Of a DNA stretch of 64,000 bases, positions 36,536 to 48,273 are shown piece by piece. The stretch covers positions 248,001 to 312,000 of the forward strand of contig NZ_SOSI01000002.1 in the NCBI RefSeq assembly GCF_029760855.1, in the 5' to 3' direction. The translations under genes and the position numbers were made by a program. Position 1 is the first letter of the stretch. Each line of letters starts with the position of its first letter. This stretch comes from Erythrobacter litoralis (lineage in GTDB: Bacteria; Pseudomonadota; Alphaproteobacteria; Sphingomonadales; Sphingomonadaceae). Below the pieces are notes generated by a model. That model was given only the letters and a program-made list of their open reading frames with translations. It searched no databases and was not told the origin of the DNA.

Positions 36536-38524
36536 TTACTGTTGTTCAAGAGCCTCGTTTAAAAAGCGGTCGATCTCCAGAAGCATCTCGCTTCGTGCGC
36601 GGCTATCACCGAGATCGTGCTGCAAGCCATCGAATTCCGTTAAGCGAACTTGCTTTCCCGCATCGCGAAGGGCTTTTTCCATCAGACGCGAATGGCGCAC
36701 GTCGACATTCAGATCCAAATCGCCGTGAAATAACGCAACCGGCGCCTTGAAGTTACCGGCGTGCCGACGCGGACTGCCCGCGGCAATATGAGGCCCCTGC
36801 CCAAGTTGACGGTCCCGCAATTCGAAACTGGTATAGCGTCGGGCATCGTCACGAAGAAGCTCGAGATCGGTAACCGGCGCAATCGCAACAACCGCCTTAA
36901 AGAGGTTTGGATCAATCACCTGTGATTGGAGGGCGGCATATCCGCCGTAAGACCATCCTGCGATCGCAATCTTATTCGGTAAGGCGATCCCTTGCGAGAT
37001 AAGCCACCTGCCGGCGTCGTTTACGTCGCCAATAGCAGTTTCCCAGGCCTGATATCCGTTGCGTCCGTACCAATCTTCTCCATAGCCAGCCGAACCGCGA
37101 TAGTTTGGTTGCAAAACCGCATATCCTCTCGCAGCGAAGAACTGTGGCAACCAGTCAAATCCCCATTCGTCGCGGGCGGCGGGCCCCCCGTGGGGAAGTA
37201 CGACAGCAGGCAAACCTTTCCCGTCAGATCCGGGCGGCAAGGTGAGATATGCAGGGATCCGAGTTCCATCCGAAGCCGTGTAGGTTACAGGCGTCATCTC
37301 GCCCATCTCGCGATGAGACAGAAGTTCACGGATCGGCAGTAGCGGTTCGAGTTGCCGTGATGACTTATCGTAAAGGTAAGTCATCCCAGGATCAGTGTCG
37401 CTAGACGCTATAAGCAGCAGCTGACTTTCGTCGGCACTCGCACCGACGATATTGACCAGTGGCTTTTCCGGCAAAGCATTGCTTAATCCTCGCGCCAACG
37501 CCTGTAGTTCTGGATCGAAATATTCGATGGACCGCTTTTCAGTAGCGTAAGTGGCTCCGACCACGCGCCTTTGTCGCCCGATGTGAATAAGTTGATCAAC
37601 GTCAACATCGTCGCGCGCCATCACGACTTTGGCCGTCTGAGAACTGTCCAACGGTATTTCAATCGCAGCCTTAAATCCGTCGATTTCGTCGAACCCGTAA
37701 GCAACGTTTCGGCCAGCATCAACAGCCACAGGACGGACGTTTCTTGTGACGCCATCGACTTGCACCGAGCCGAACCGGTCCCAGCTTCGCCCTCCGACAT
37801 CGCGATACATGTAGACGTTTTCACCGGTCAGGTACCCCCGACCATCGGTCAGAGCTCGGACCTTAAGCCGCAGATCGCCGTTTTCATCGGCAACGTAATG
37901 AGAGGCATTTTCATCTGGTCGTTCAACTCGGCGACTTTTTCCAGTAACAGTGTCTATGGCATCGACGCCTAACCCGCTGTCCGTGTTCGCTAGATTGGTA
38001 CCGATGGTTCGTTCCGGGATGTACTCACGCGTAAATAATATCGTGCCTTCGTTCCCTTGAACATCGAGCGCCACGATATCCCCGCCGTCTTGACGGAACG
38101 AGAGTTCGCGCAGACTTCGGCCCTGCGATATCAATTTGGGATCGGACCCATCTTCATTTAAAGCGAAAGTACGGCTAAAAGGCAGCAGTAACCCTCCTTC
38201 GCCTTCGACCATACCCCAGATTTGGCATACGAGACGGTTTTCCGTAATCCACTCGCAATCGGTTATATCGAGATTTTTCTCGTCATTCCCCGTAACCTGT
38301 CGCTCATCGACCTGAGCACCTTTAAATTCAATAACGTTTACGAGTTCGCCGTGTCCACGATTGGAGGATATGTAAGCGATTTTCTTGCCCGACGGAGAGA
38401 GGCTAATATCCAAAATCGCACCACGGTCTCCGTAGCGCGCCGCCAGTTCCTCTACGCTTTCTTCCTGGGCAGACAAAGGCGCTGTAATCAAAGCTAACGG
38501 TAGAATCAGATAAGAGTGTTTCAT
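36536..38524 (-). CDS. S9 family prolyl oligopeptidase-type peptidase
   Basis: A 662-residue exported serine peptidase with a signal peptide (MKHSYLILPLALITAPLSAQ). A propeller of about 380 residues precedes the hydrolase domain with the oxyanion loop LPHGGPAARD, the nucleophile in GWSYGGYAALQ, Asp in LFHGDLDLNVD and His in FDGLQHDLGD. It resembles acylaminoacyl-peptidase-like S9 members. The DNA is clearly AT-richer than the surrounding genes and codon choice is more relaxed, hinting at a different origin. It is convergent with rpsD, two bases from the shared terminator. Confidence 0.93.
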   Translation of the reverse strand: MKHSYLILPLALITAPLSAQEESVEELAARYGDRGAILDISLSPSGKKIAYISSNRGHGELVNVIEFKGAQVDERQVTGNDEKNLDITDCEWITENRLVCQIWGMVEGEGGLLLPFSRTFALNEDGSDPKLISQGRSLRELSFRQDGGDIVALDVQGNEGTILFTREYIPERTIGTNLANTDSGLGVDAIDTVTGKSRRVERPDENASHYVADENGDLRLKVRALTDGRGYLTGENVYMYRDVGGRSWDRFGSVQVDGVTRNVRPVAVDAGRNVAYGFDEIDGFKAAIEIPLDSSQTAKVVMARDDVDVDQLIHIGRQRRVVGATYATEKRSIEYFDPELQALARGLSNALPEKPLVNIVGASADESQLLLIASSDTDPGMTYLYDKSSRQLEPLLPIRELLSHREMGEMTPVTYTASDGTRIPAYLTLPPGSDGKGLPAVVLPHGGPAARDEWGFDWLPQFFAARGYAVLQPNYRGSAGYGEDWYGRNGYQAWETAIGDVNDAGRWLISQGIALPNKIAIAGWSYGGYAALQSQVIDPNLFKAVVAIAPVTDLELLRDDARRYTSFELRDRQLGQGPHIAAGSPRRHAGNFKAPVALFHGDLDLNVDVRHSRLMEKALRDAGKQVRLTEFDGLQHDLGDSRARSEMLLEIDRFLNEALEQQ

Positions 38525-38586
38525 ATTTCCCCCTACGTTCGCGATCGAGCGGATTGTCTTCCCTTACTCGTCGTCTAGTTTCCGAA

Positions 38587-38607
38587 TTCCGTTTCGATCA
38601 AACGGAA
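38587..38607. promoter_or_regulatory. inverted repeat upstream of the S9 peptidase
   Basis: TTCCGTTT and AAACGGAA form a perfect 8-bp inverted repeat around CGATC, 63 bases before the peptidase start and 77 before the small ORF on the other strand. It may be an operator or the hairpin of an untranslated leader; no T-run follows on either strand. Confidence 0.4.
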
Positions 38608-38683
38608 AATAAAAGCAACGTTTCGTCGCAATTTCCGCCTCTTAGATGAAACCGGGACAGAGTTTTTCCGTTTGTGCACTGAC

Positions 38684-38854
38684 ATGACACAATATCGTTT
38701 CATCACTCCTAAGCGACGCGGCAAATGGTATGACAGTTTGCGTGATGCGCAGGCCTTCGCGTGCCGTATCGGTGCGGGATTTCTCGACGCAGCAGGCACC
38801 TTTGTCGCCTATCGTGGCACGATCCTGGAGATGCGGCAGAAGGCTGCCGTGTAA
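38684..38854 (+). CDS. 56-residue hypothetical protein
   Basis: A small soluble basic protein, MTQYRFITPKRRGKWYDSLR followed by AFACRIGAGFLDAAGTFVAYRGT, with a patterned mix of aromatic and basic residues that looks coding rather than random. No family is recognised. ATG 38684 is chosen; a TTG four codons earlier is possible. No clear ribosome site is present, so it may be leaderless. It is convergent with the M50-like gene, 3 bases apart. Confidence 0.55.
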   Translation: MTQYRFITPKRRGKWYDSLRDAQAFACRIGAGFLDAAGTFVAYRGTILEMRQKAAV

Positions 38855-38857
38855 CAG

Positions 38858-39613
38858 CTATCTGTGGGCGCGCTTTAGGGCCCACCAGACCATGCCCGCG
38901 ATCAGTACCGTGATCACGCCGCCCCAGAACCAATAAGGCAGAAGCAGCGCTTGCTCGATCTGCGCGGTGTCCGATAGCTGCGGCACGCCGCCGAGAACGC
39001 CCCCCGGACTGAACAGATATCCGAAGTCCCGATAAATGCTGATGCATCCCTGAACGCCGAGGAACTGAACGGCAAAGCGCTGTGTGCCCATGCGTCCGCG
39101 GAAGGCGAGCAATAGACAGGCGAGGCCGACGAAAGGTAGGACGAGCCAGCCCACCATGGAGCGCACCCAGACAACCGTGGACAGCAACAATGCACCGGCA
39201 AGCACGTAAAGCGCCAGCTTTGTGTTCCTCGCCGTGCGGGAGCTCAGGATCAGCAGGCAGCCGGCGATTGTCGGGCCGAGCAGACCGGCGGCAGAAATCG
39301 CGGCGATCGATATCCGCGAGAGAGGGTCCGGCGAAAGATGCAGCGCGTAGCCCGAGCCGTTCGGGAAAATGACGAGCCTTTCGAAACGGTGGCCGAACAG
39401 CATCGTGGCAAGGCCGTGGCCCATTTCGTGAAACCATGTCGACAGTATCGTAAAGGGGTAAAGCAGATAGCCGCCATAGGGCGAGTGCCAAAGGATTATA
39501 GTGACGACAGCGATAACGATCAGCGTCGTGATCTCTTTACGCGCGCTTTTACCTCCGCCCCAACCCGATCCTTTGTTCCACCTGCTCACTGTGATCCGTC
39601 TTTCGACATTCAT
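38858..39613 (-). CDS. M50B-like membrane metalloprotease
   Basis: A 251-residue multi-pass membrane protein with the zinc motif FHEMGHGLATMLFGHRFE near residue 61, followed by six or so hydrophobic segments. It fits the M50B-like (PF13398) group of site-2-type intramembrane peptidases of unknown substrate. The start is ATG 39613 without a clear ribosome site; GTG 39589 (VSRWNKGSGWGGG) has GACGGA in front and is a good alternative. It follows the SDR gene by 26 bases. Confidence 0.85.
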   Translation of the reverse strand: MNVERRITVSRWNKGSGWGGGKSARKEITTLIVIAVVTIILWHSPYGGYLLYPFTILSTWFHEMGHGLATMLFGHRFERLVIFPNGSGYALHLSPDPLSRISIAAISAAGLLGPTIAGCLLILSSRTARNTKLALYVLAGALLLSTVVWVRSMVGWLVLPFVGLACLLLAFRGRMGTQRFAVQFLGVQGCISIYRDFGYLFSPGGVLGGVPQLSDTAQIEQALLLPYWFWGGVITVLIAGMVWWALKRAHR

Positions 39614-39639
39614 TCAAGATTGGATACTGAGCGCGCGGA

Positions 39640-42436
<2,797 letters not shown>

Positions 42437-42499
42437 GGCGTAGCGGGTAGCGAAATTATGGAGGCATTTAAAGAAGCGGGGAATTAAGCGCAGTGCCGC

Positions 42500-43264
42500 T
42501 CACGCCCTCAGACGCCATCCCGTTTTGAAAATGAGCGTGACGATGGTCACGCAAACGACAAGGAAACCGACCGTAATTCCGAAGCTTACCCATATGTTCA
42601 CGTCGCTCTGACCGTAGAAGGTCCAGCGAAGTCCACTCACGAGGTAGACGATTGGGTTGGCCAGTGCGACGGTGTCCCACGGCTTTGGCAGCATGTCGAT
42701 CGAATAGAAGGTCCCGCCGAGGAAGGTCAGCGGCGTCAGGAACAGCAAGGGTATGATGCCGAGCTTTTCGAAATTGTCCGCCCAAATTCCGAGAATGAAA
42801 CCGAACAGGCTGAAGCTGGCGGCGACGAGGATGATGAATAGGACGGCCAGCACCGGATGGACGATAGTATAATCAACGAACAGGCGCGCCGTCAGCAGGA
42901 TGATGGCGGCGAGGATCAGGCTCTTGGTCGCCGCGGCGCCGACGAAGCCGATGAGCGTCTCCGCCACGCCGACCGGAGCCGAGAGCAATTCGTAGATCGT
43001 ACCGGTGAACCGCGGCATGTAGATGCCGAAGCTCGAATTGTTGGTAGTCTCTCCAAGCAGGGTGAGCATCAGCAGGCCGGGAATAATGAAAGCGCCGTAG
43101 TCTACCCCGTCGAGATCGGGCATCTCGCTGCCGATCGCCGCTCCGAAGACAATGAAGTACAGCGCCGTGGTGATGACCGGAGCGAGGACGGACTGGAACG
43201 CGGTCCGCAGGAAACGCATCAGCTCGCGCGTATAGATCGCCCAAGTCGAACGCCAGCCGATCAT
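42500..43264 (-). CDS. ABC-2 type transporter permease
   Basis: A 254-residue inner-membrane protein with six transmembrane segments of the ABC-2 export type; the family segment FLTPLTFLGGTFYSIDMLP lies near residue 174. It begins in a 4-base overlap with the ATPase gene upstream, so the two form a half-transporter pair. The substrate is unknown; the close resemblance to multidrug/NodJ-like export permeases only says exporter. Confidence 0.94.
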   Translation of the reverse strand: MIGWRSTWAIYTRELMRFLRTAFQSVLAPVITTALYFIVFGAAIGSEMPDLDGVDYGAFIIPGLLMLTLLGETTNNSSFGIYMPRFTGTIYELLSAPVGVAETLIGFVGAAATKSLILAAIILLTARLFVDYTIVHPVLAVLFIILVAASFSLFGFILGIWADNFEKLGIIPLLFLTPLTFLGGTFYSIDMLPKPWDTVALANPIVYLVSGLRWTFYGQSDVNIWVSFGITVGFLVVCVTIVTLIFKTGWRLRA

Positions 43265-44199
43265 CCCGCCTCCTCCTCGCCGAGCAGACTTACGAAGATA
43301 TCCTCGAGGCTGCTTTCGCGAATGTCGATGCCGGTATAGTCGATGCCTTCGGCCAGCAGTGCTTTGGTCAAGGCTGCAACGTCCTGCTTACCTTTGCCTG
43401 CGCCGTCGCCCCCGCGATAGCAGAGCGAGCTACCGTTTTGCTCGAGTTCGACGGGATAGCGGGCTATACTTGGCGGGATTTGCGATAGCGGCGCCGCCAA
43501 AGCAATATGCGCCTCGGTTCGTCCGAGCCGCGCCATCATGGCGTCTTTCTCGTCCACCATCACGATCTTCCCGCCGCGGATAATACCGACGCGGTCGGCC
43601 ATTTCCTCGGCTTCCTCGATGTAATGCGTGGTGAGAATGATGGTGACGCCGCGGCTGCGCATTTCGTCGATGATGCGCCACATGCCTTTGCGCAGTTCCA
43701 CGTCGACTCCGGCGGTGGGCTCGTCGAGGAACAGCAGGTCGGGTTCGTGCGCCAACGCCTTCGCGATTAAAACGCGGCGCTTCATTCCGCCCGAAAGCGC
43801 CATGATCCGCTCGTCGCGCTTGTCCCACAGGCTCAGGCTGCGCAGCACCTCCTCGATTCGATCCTTGTCCGGGGCCAGTCCGAACAGGCCGCGCGAATAG
43901 CTGACCGCACGCATCACCGGTTCGAACATATCGGTGCTGAGTTCCTGCGGCACGAGGCCGATCCGAGCACGGGCCTTACGCCAATCCTTCGCCATGTCGT
44001 GCCCGAATGCGCGGATCGTCCCGGAGGTTGGCGTGACCATGCCGCACACCGCACCGATCAGCGTGGTCTTGCCCGCCCCGTTCGGCCCGAGCAACGCGAA
44101 TATCTCGCCCTTGCGGATCGTCAGATTGACATCGTCCAGCGCCTTCAGCCCGCCGGAATAGACCTTGGACAGTCCATCGAGTTCGAGGATCGGCTCCAA
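43261..44199 (-). CDS. ABC transporter ATP-binding protein
   Basis: A 312-residue ATPase of the DrrA/CcmA-like export class. Walker A GPNGAGKTT is at about 39-47, the signature LSGGMKRRV and Walker B LLFLDEPTAGVD follow, with the switch His in LTTHYIEEAEEM. A C-terminal extension of about 80 residues is typical of this class. The start is TTG 44199 (LEPILELDGLSKVY) 7 bases after the upstream gene. It pairs with the permease at 42500-43264. Confidence 0.95.
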   Translation of the reverse strand: MEPILELDGLSKVYSGGLKALDDVNLTIRKGEIFALLGPNGAGKTTLIGAVCGMVTPTSGTIRAFGHDMAKDWRKARARIGLVPQELSTDMFEPVMRAVSYSRGLFGLAPDKDRIEEVLRSLSLWDKRDERIMALSGGMKRRVLIAKALAHEPDLLFLDEPTAGVDVELRKGMWRIIDEMRSRGVTIILTTHYIEEAEEMADRVGIIRGGKIVMVDEKDAMMARLGRTEAHIALAAPLSQIPPSIARYPVELEQNGSSLCYRGGDGAGKGKQDVAALTKALLAEGIDYTGIDIRESSLEDIFVSLLGEEEAG

Positions 44200-44206
44200 G
44201 TCCGGT

Positions 44207-44665
44207 CTACTCGCCGAGCTTCTGCATCATCGCGGGATCGATGTACTTGGCATACGCGATAAGCGCCTCCATGGCCTTGGGATCGCGCAACAATTCCTGC
44301 ATCGCCATCTGACCGAGCATTCCGCTCGCGGCCTGGATGCCGGCGGCGTCACGCCCTTTTATCAGCGTCGCCATCTGTTCGCGGCAGTCTTCCGCCATGA
44401 GGCGGGTGAACGTTTCGGCCATTTCGCGATCGATACGATCCTTCACCTCCGGATCGACGGTAACAATCTCCTGCATGGCGGGCGACATGGCCATGCTCGC
44501 CCCCATCCATTGCGCGATGAGAATACGATCTTCGCCGTTCGATTTACCGACAAGGCACTGCCCCAGCTTGAGCGAGGCTTCGTTCGGCGTCGCGATCTGG
44601 GCCGACGCCTGTGCAGGAGCGAAGGCGGCGAACGCGCAGGCCGCGGCAAGTATGACTGACTTCAT
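44207..44665 (-). CDS. hypothetical exported helical protein
   Basis: A 152-residue secreted protein with a signal peptide cut near AQASAQ (residue 22). The mature part is predicted helical, Met-rich (GASMAMSPAMQEIV, GMLGQMAMQELL), with two cysteines (GQCLVG, EDCREQ). I know no family. It lies between queA (12 bases upstream) and the ABC ATPase (7 bases downstream), all in one direction. Confidence 0.8.
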   Translation of the reverse strand: MKSVILAAACAFAAFAPAQASAQIATPNEASLKLGQCLVGKSNGEDRILIAQWMGASMAMSPAMQEIVTVDPEVKDRIDREMAETFTRLMAEDCREQMATLIKGRDAAGIQAASGMLGQMAMQELLRDPKAMEALIAYAKYIDPAMMQKLGE

Positions 44666-44677
44666 GATATTCCCCCC

Positions 44678-45706
44678 TCAAGGCAGCAAAAGGCTCGAAT
44701 CGCCATAGCTATAGAAGCGATATTTCTCCGCGATAGCGTGCGCGTACGCGTCGTGCATCCGTTCACGCCCCATGAGCGCACTCACCAGCATGAACAGCGT
44801 TGATTTCGGCAGATGGAAATTCGTCATCAGGCCGTCGATCGCACGGAAGTGATAACCGGGGGTAATGAAGATGTCGGTATCCCCCTCGAATGCCGCGATG
44901 ATCCCACATTCGTCCGCAGCGCTTTCGAGAAGGCGGAGGCTTGTCGTACCGACGGAGATGATCCGCCCGCCTGCCGCTCTCGCCCGGTTGAGCCTCTCCG
45001 CCGTCGACGTATCGATCCGACCCCATTCGAAATGCATCGCATGATCGTCGGTATCTTCCGCCTTTACGGGCAAGAAAGTGCCGGCGCCGACATGAAGCGT
45101 TAGCGTTTCCCGCCCGATCCCCGCCTCGTCCAACGCCGCGATGAGTTCCGGTGTGAAATGCAGGGCGGCAGTGGGTGCGGCGACGGCACCATCCTCGCGC
45201 GCGAACATCGTCTGGTAATCTTCGCGGTCCTGCTCGTCCGTCGCGCGCTTGCCGGCGATATAGGGTGGCAGGGGCATCCGTCCTGCTCGCTCGAGGAGGA
45301 GTTCCACCGGTTCGTCGCCTTCGAACGCGAGGACGAGGCTGCCATCCGGCAATCGTCGCTCTGCAATCGCGCTGACGCCGCCGCCGAATTCGATCCGGTC
45401 CTTCTCCCTTACGCGCTTGGCATTGCGAATGAACGCCTGCCACCGGCGAAGGTCCACCCGTTTGTGAAGCGTCGCCCCGATTTTCGCCTCCCCCCGCCTG
45501 CCTTCAAGCTGCGCGGGAATGACGCGGGTATCGTTGAACACCAGAACATCGCCGCTCTGCAGGCAACCCGGCAAATCGGCGACGGTACGATCTTGGAAAC
45601 CGCTCTGCTCCTGGACGATAAGCATCCGCGCCGCGTCACGTGGACGGGCGGGCCGCAGCGCAATACGCTCCGGCGGCAGTTCGAAATCGAAAAGGTCGAC
45701 CTTCAT
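44678..45706 (-). CDS. queA: S-adenosylmethionine:tRNA ribosyltransferase-isomerase
   Basis: A 342-residue enzyme that makes epoxyqueuosine from preQ1-modified tRNA and SAM, the step after Tgt. It has [15 protein letters not shown] at the start, [36 protein letters not shown] and [12 protein letters not shown], all family marks. ATG 45706 is preferred to 45736. It is separated from tgt by the exported protein, ABC genes and DUF481 barrel. Confidence 0.96.
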   Translation of the reverse strand: MKVDLFDFELPPERIALRPARPRDAARMLIVQEQSGFQDRTVADLPGCLQSGDVLVFNDTRVIPAQLEGRRGEAKIGATLHKRVDLRRWQAFIRNAKRVREKDRIEFGGGVSAIAERRLPDGSLVLAFEGDEPVELLLERAGRMPLPPYIAGKRATDEQDREDYQTMFAREDGAVAAPTAALHFTPELIAALDEAGIGRETLTLHVGAGTFLPVKAEDTDDHAMHFEWGRIDTSTAERLNRARAAGGRIISVGTTSLRLLESAADECGIIAAFEGDTDIFITPGYHFRAIDGLMTNFHLPKSTLFMLVSALMGRERMHDAYAHAIAEKYRFYSYGDSSLLLP

Positions 45707-45745
45707 GCGAGCGCGCCTAGCAGAGCTTGCGCGCAACGGGGAGTA

Positions 45746-46417
45746 TCAGCCGATGGGGGCGTTCAGATCGTCCACCGTCATCTCGCGCTGCGGCTGCGGC
45801 GCAGTCACGGCGGGAACGGGCCTGTTATCGCTGGCGATCGAGGCCTGGACGATCCGCGTCGGATCGGCAGGCGGTTCGCCGCGATTGATTGCATCCACCG
45901 CATCCATGCCAGCGATTACGCGGCCGAAATTGGTGTAGCGCTTATCGAGGCTGAACCGCGGATAGAATACGATGAAGAACTGGCTGTTCGCGCTATCTTC
46001 GCTGGCTGCGCGTGCCATGGCAACCGTGCCGCGGACATGCGGCATGGGATTGAACTCTTCGGCAAGATCGGGAAGCGAGGAGCCGCCCTGCCCAGTGCCG
46101 GTGGGATCGCCGGTCTGCGCCATGAACCCGTCGATCACGCGGTGAAAAATGATCCCGTCGTAAAAACCTTGGCGGGTCAGCTGCTTGATGCGTTCGACAT
46201 GATTGGGTGCCCAGCTCGGCATCAACCGGATTGCGACCCGCTGGCCGTTCGACAGATCGAGAAGCAGCACATTCTCGCGGTCCGATGCCACATCGTAATT
46301 GATAGGAGCGTAGGTCGGCCGGACCGTTTCGACGGTCTCGGCGTCCTGCGCCATGGCGGCTATCGGCGCCGTGACCGCAAGGGCGGCAGCGGCTAGGGCG
46401 AGCGAAGACTTCAGCAT
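45746..46417 (-). CDS. exported cyclophilin-type peptidyl-prolyl isomerase
   Basis: A 223-residue periplasmic PPIase. The signal peptide (MLKSSLALAAAALAVTAP) is cut near AAMAQ. The cyclophilin core has FHRVIDGFMAQTGDPTGTG with the catalytic Arg, GTVAMARA and ANSQFFIVF, then a C-terminal Pro-rich tail. It assists folding of exported proteins. ATG 46417 is used; the 28-codon upstream extension masks the signal. It follows coaD by 80 bases. Confidence 0.93.
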   Translation of the reverse strand: MLKSSLALAAAALAVTAPIAAMAQDAETVETVRPTYAPINYDVASDRENVLLLDLSNGQRVAIRLMPSWAPNHVERIKQLTRQGFYDGIIFHRVIDGFMAQTGDPTGTGQGGSSLPDLAEEFNPMPHVRGTVAMARAASEDSANSQFFIVFYPRFSLDKRYTNFGRVIAGMDAVDAINRGEPPADPTRIVQASIASDNRPVPAVTAPQPQREMTVDDLNAPIG

Positions 46418-46497
46418 GGTAATCCCGTCGATATATCTTGAATGACGGGCGCGATAGCTTGGCCGCGCTGTCCGTTCAATGAATAGCTGGTGGCGGC

Positions 46498-47010
46498 TCA
46501 ATAGTCGCCGAGCCGCCCTTTTTCCTTGACCCGCGCAACGACATCGTCGCGCACCGAACCGCTGACGAACGGGGTGATGTCACCGCCGAACAAGGCGATT
46601 TCCTTCACGAGCCTAGAAGCGATCGGCTGAAGAGATACATCAGCCATCAAGAACACCGTCTCGATATCATCATCGAGCTGCTGGTTCATTCCAGCCATCT
46701 GATATTCGTATTCGAAATCGGCCACTGCACGCAGTCCGCGAATGAGCACATTCGCGCCCATCTTCCGCGCGAACTTGACCAGAAGAGCGTTAAAGCCGAC
46801 CACTTCGACATTATTTAGCCCCATCGCCGCAATCTCGCGCTCCACCATCGCGAAACGCTCGTCGGTCGTGAACATGGGATTTTTCGATGGATTTGTCGTC
46901 ACACCGACGATCAGCCGGTCCACCAGCCTAGCCCCGCGCCGCATGATGTCCACATGACCGAGCGTGATCGGATCGAAGGTACCGGGATAAATTCCGATGC
47001 GTTCCGCCAT
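46498..47010 (-). CDS. coaD: phosphopantetheine adenylyltransferase
   Basis: A 170-residue nucleotidyltransferase for the penultimate coenzyme A step. IYPGTFDPITLGHVDI at 7-22 carries the (H/T)xGH nucleotide site, followed by LIVGVTTNPSK and LIRGLRAVADFEYE. Its ATG overlaps the ispA stop by one base (TGATG), giving the coupled order xseB-ispA-coaD. Confidence 0.97.
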   Translation of the reverse strand: MAERIGIYPGTFDPITLGHVDIMRRGARLVDRLIVGVTTNPSKNPMFTTDERFAMVEREIAAMGLNNVEVVGFNALLVKFARKMGANVLIRGLRAVADFEYEYQMAGMNQQLDDDIETVFLMADVSLQPIASRLVKEIALFGGDITPFVSGSVRDDVVARVKEKGRLGDY

Positions 47011-47912
47011 CAGTGGTCTCTCTTCACGACGAAATGAGCCAGATCGATCAGCACCTGCGCATCCTTTCCATAGCCTGCCACATGTCGGCTCGCTTGATCC
47101 ACCAGCGCTTCCGCTTGTTGCCGCGCGGCTTCGCGGCCCATGAGGGTAACGAAGGTCTGCTTGCCCTGCTCCTCGTCCTTCCGCAGCGCTTTGCCGGCCT
47201 TTTCCTCATCGCCTTCGACGTCGAGGAGATCGTCGGCGATCTGGAACGCTAGACCGACATCCCGGGCATAGGCGCGCAGCGGAGTGCGACCTCCGGGCGG
47301 AACCTTGCCGAGGATCGCGCCCAGTTCGACGCTGGCGGCAAGTAGCGCGCCGGTCTTCAATTGCTGGAGCCGGGTGACCTGGCGAAGGTCGTATTCGCGC
47401 GTTTCGGAGACGATATCCATCATCTGGCCGCCCGCCATGCCTTCGTGGCCGCTCGCTTTCGCCAGCGTGGCGACGAGCTCGGAGCGAACGAACGGGTCGG
47501 AACTGGTGCCCGGCATAGTGAGAATGTCGAAGGCGAGCGCGTGCAGACAATCGCCTGCCAGCACCGCCGTCGCCTCGTCGAACGCCCTATGCACCGTTGG
47601 CTTGCCATGGCGCATGTCGTCGTTGTCCATGCAAGGCAGATCGTCATGGATGAGCGAGTAGGAGTGGATCGCCTCCACCGCGCAGCCCGCATTCACCGCT
47701 GCATCGCGGTCGACCCCGAACAGGCCGGCGGTTGCGCATACGAGCAGCGGGCGCACGCGTTTGCCGCCGCCGATCGCGGCATAACGCATCGCCTCGACCA
47801 GTCGCGCGCGCGCGCCTTCGGGCACGGGCAGGAAGGCATCGAACGCTGCATCGATCTCACGCTGGATACGCTCGAACGCTTCGGCAAGCTTAGGTGGCAT
47901 GGCTTCAGACAC
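47010..47912 (-). CDS. ispA: farnesyl/geranyl diphosphate synthase
   Basis: A 300-residue short-chain polyprenyl synthase. The first Asp-rich motif HDDLPCMDNDDMRHGKPT lies near residue 90 with the bacterial four-residue spacing, and the second is ADDLLDVEGD; GGKRVRP binds IPP. It supplies farnesyl diphosphate for ubiquinone, undecaprenyl and carotenoid branches. The start is GTG 47912 (VSEAMPPKL) or ATG 47900. It follows xseB by 13 bases, a common pairing. Confidence 0.96.
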   Translation of the reverse strand: MSEAMPPKLAEAFERIQREIDAAFDAFLPVPEGARARLVEAMRYAAIGGGKRVRPLLVCATAGLFGVDRDAAVNAGCAVEAIHSYSLIHDDLPCMDNDDMRHGKPTVHRAFDEATAVLAGDCLHALAFDILTMPGTSSDPFVRSELVATLAKASGHEGMAGGQMMDIVSETREYDLRQVTRLQQLKTGALLAASVELGAILGKVPPGGRTPLRAYARDVGLAFQIADDLLDVEGDEEKAGKALRKDEEQGKQTFVTLMGREAARQQAEALVDQASRHVAGYGKDAQVLIDLAHFVVKRDH

Positions 47913-47925
47913 TGGCGCAGAGCCG

Positions 47926-48180
47926 TCAGTTCGCAGAATCGAAAGGAACGGTGCCGGTCGGCTTGCCATCCGCATCCTGCACGATCTTCTCGATCCGAGC
48001 CTGCGCCGCGTCGAGCCGCTTCTGGCACGCCTTTCGCAATTCCTCACCCCGTTCGTACAGCGCGATGCTTTCGTCGAGCGGCACGTCGCCGCTCTCGAGC
48101 CTGCGAACGACCGTCTCGAGCGCGCGCAACGCGTCCTCGAAACTCATGTCGGCGATCGGCGTGTCGGGTCCCTGATCCAT
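47926..48180 (-). CDS. xseB: exodeoxyribonuclease VII small subunit
   Basis: An 84-residue helical subunit that binds the large XseA chain. MSFEDALRALETVVRRLESG and LDESIALYERGEELRKACQ are diagnostic. ATG 48180 is used; the long upstream extension is antisense to the membrane protein gene. It leads the xseB-ispA-coaD unit and is divergent from the membrane gene at 48274. Confidence 0.94.
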   Translation of the reverse strand: MDQGPDTPIADMSFEDALRALETVVRRLESGDVPLDESIALYERGEELRKACQKRLDAAQARIEKIVQDADGKPTGTVPFDSAN

Positions 48181-48273
48181 CGCTAGCGAGCATTGACGCT
48201 GCATCGCGGTGCGGTCAAGAATAGCGGACGGGAGGTTTATGAAGATGTCCACCGGCACGCGCGAGAAGCGGCT

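Noticed and set aside
38575-38799. A 74-codon minus-strand frame upstream of the S9 peptidase
   Set aside because: It overlaps the better small ORF on the plus strand, has a random basic composition and no ribosome site.
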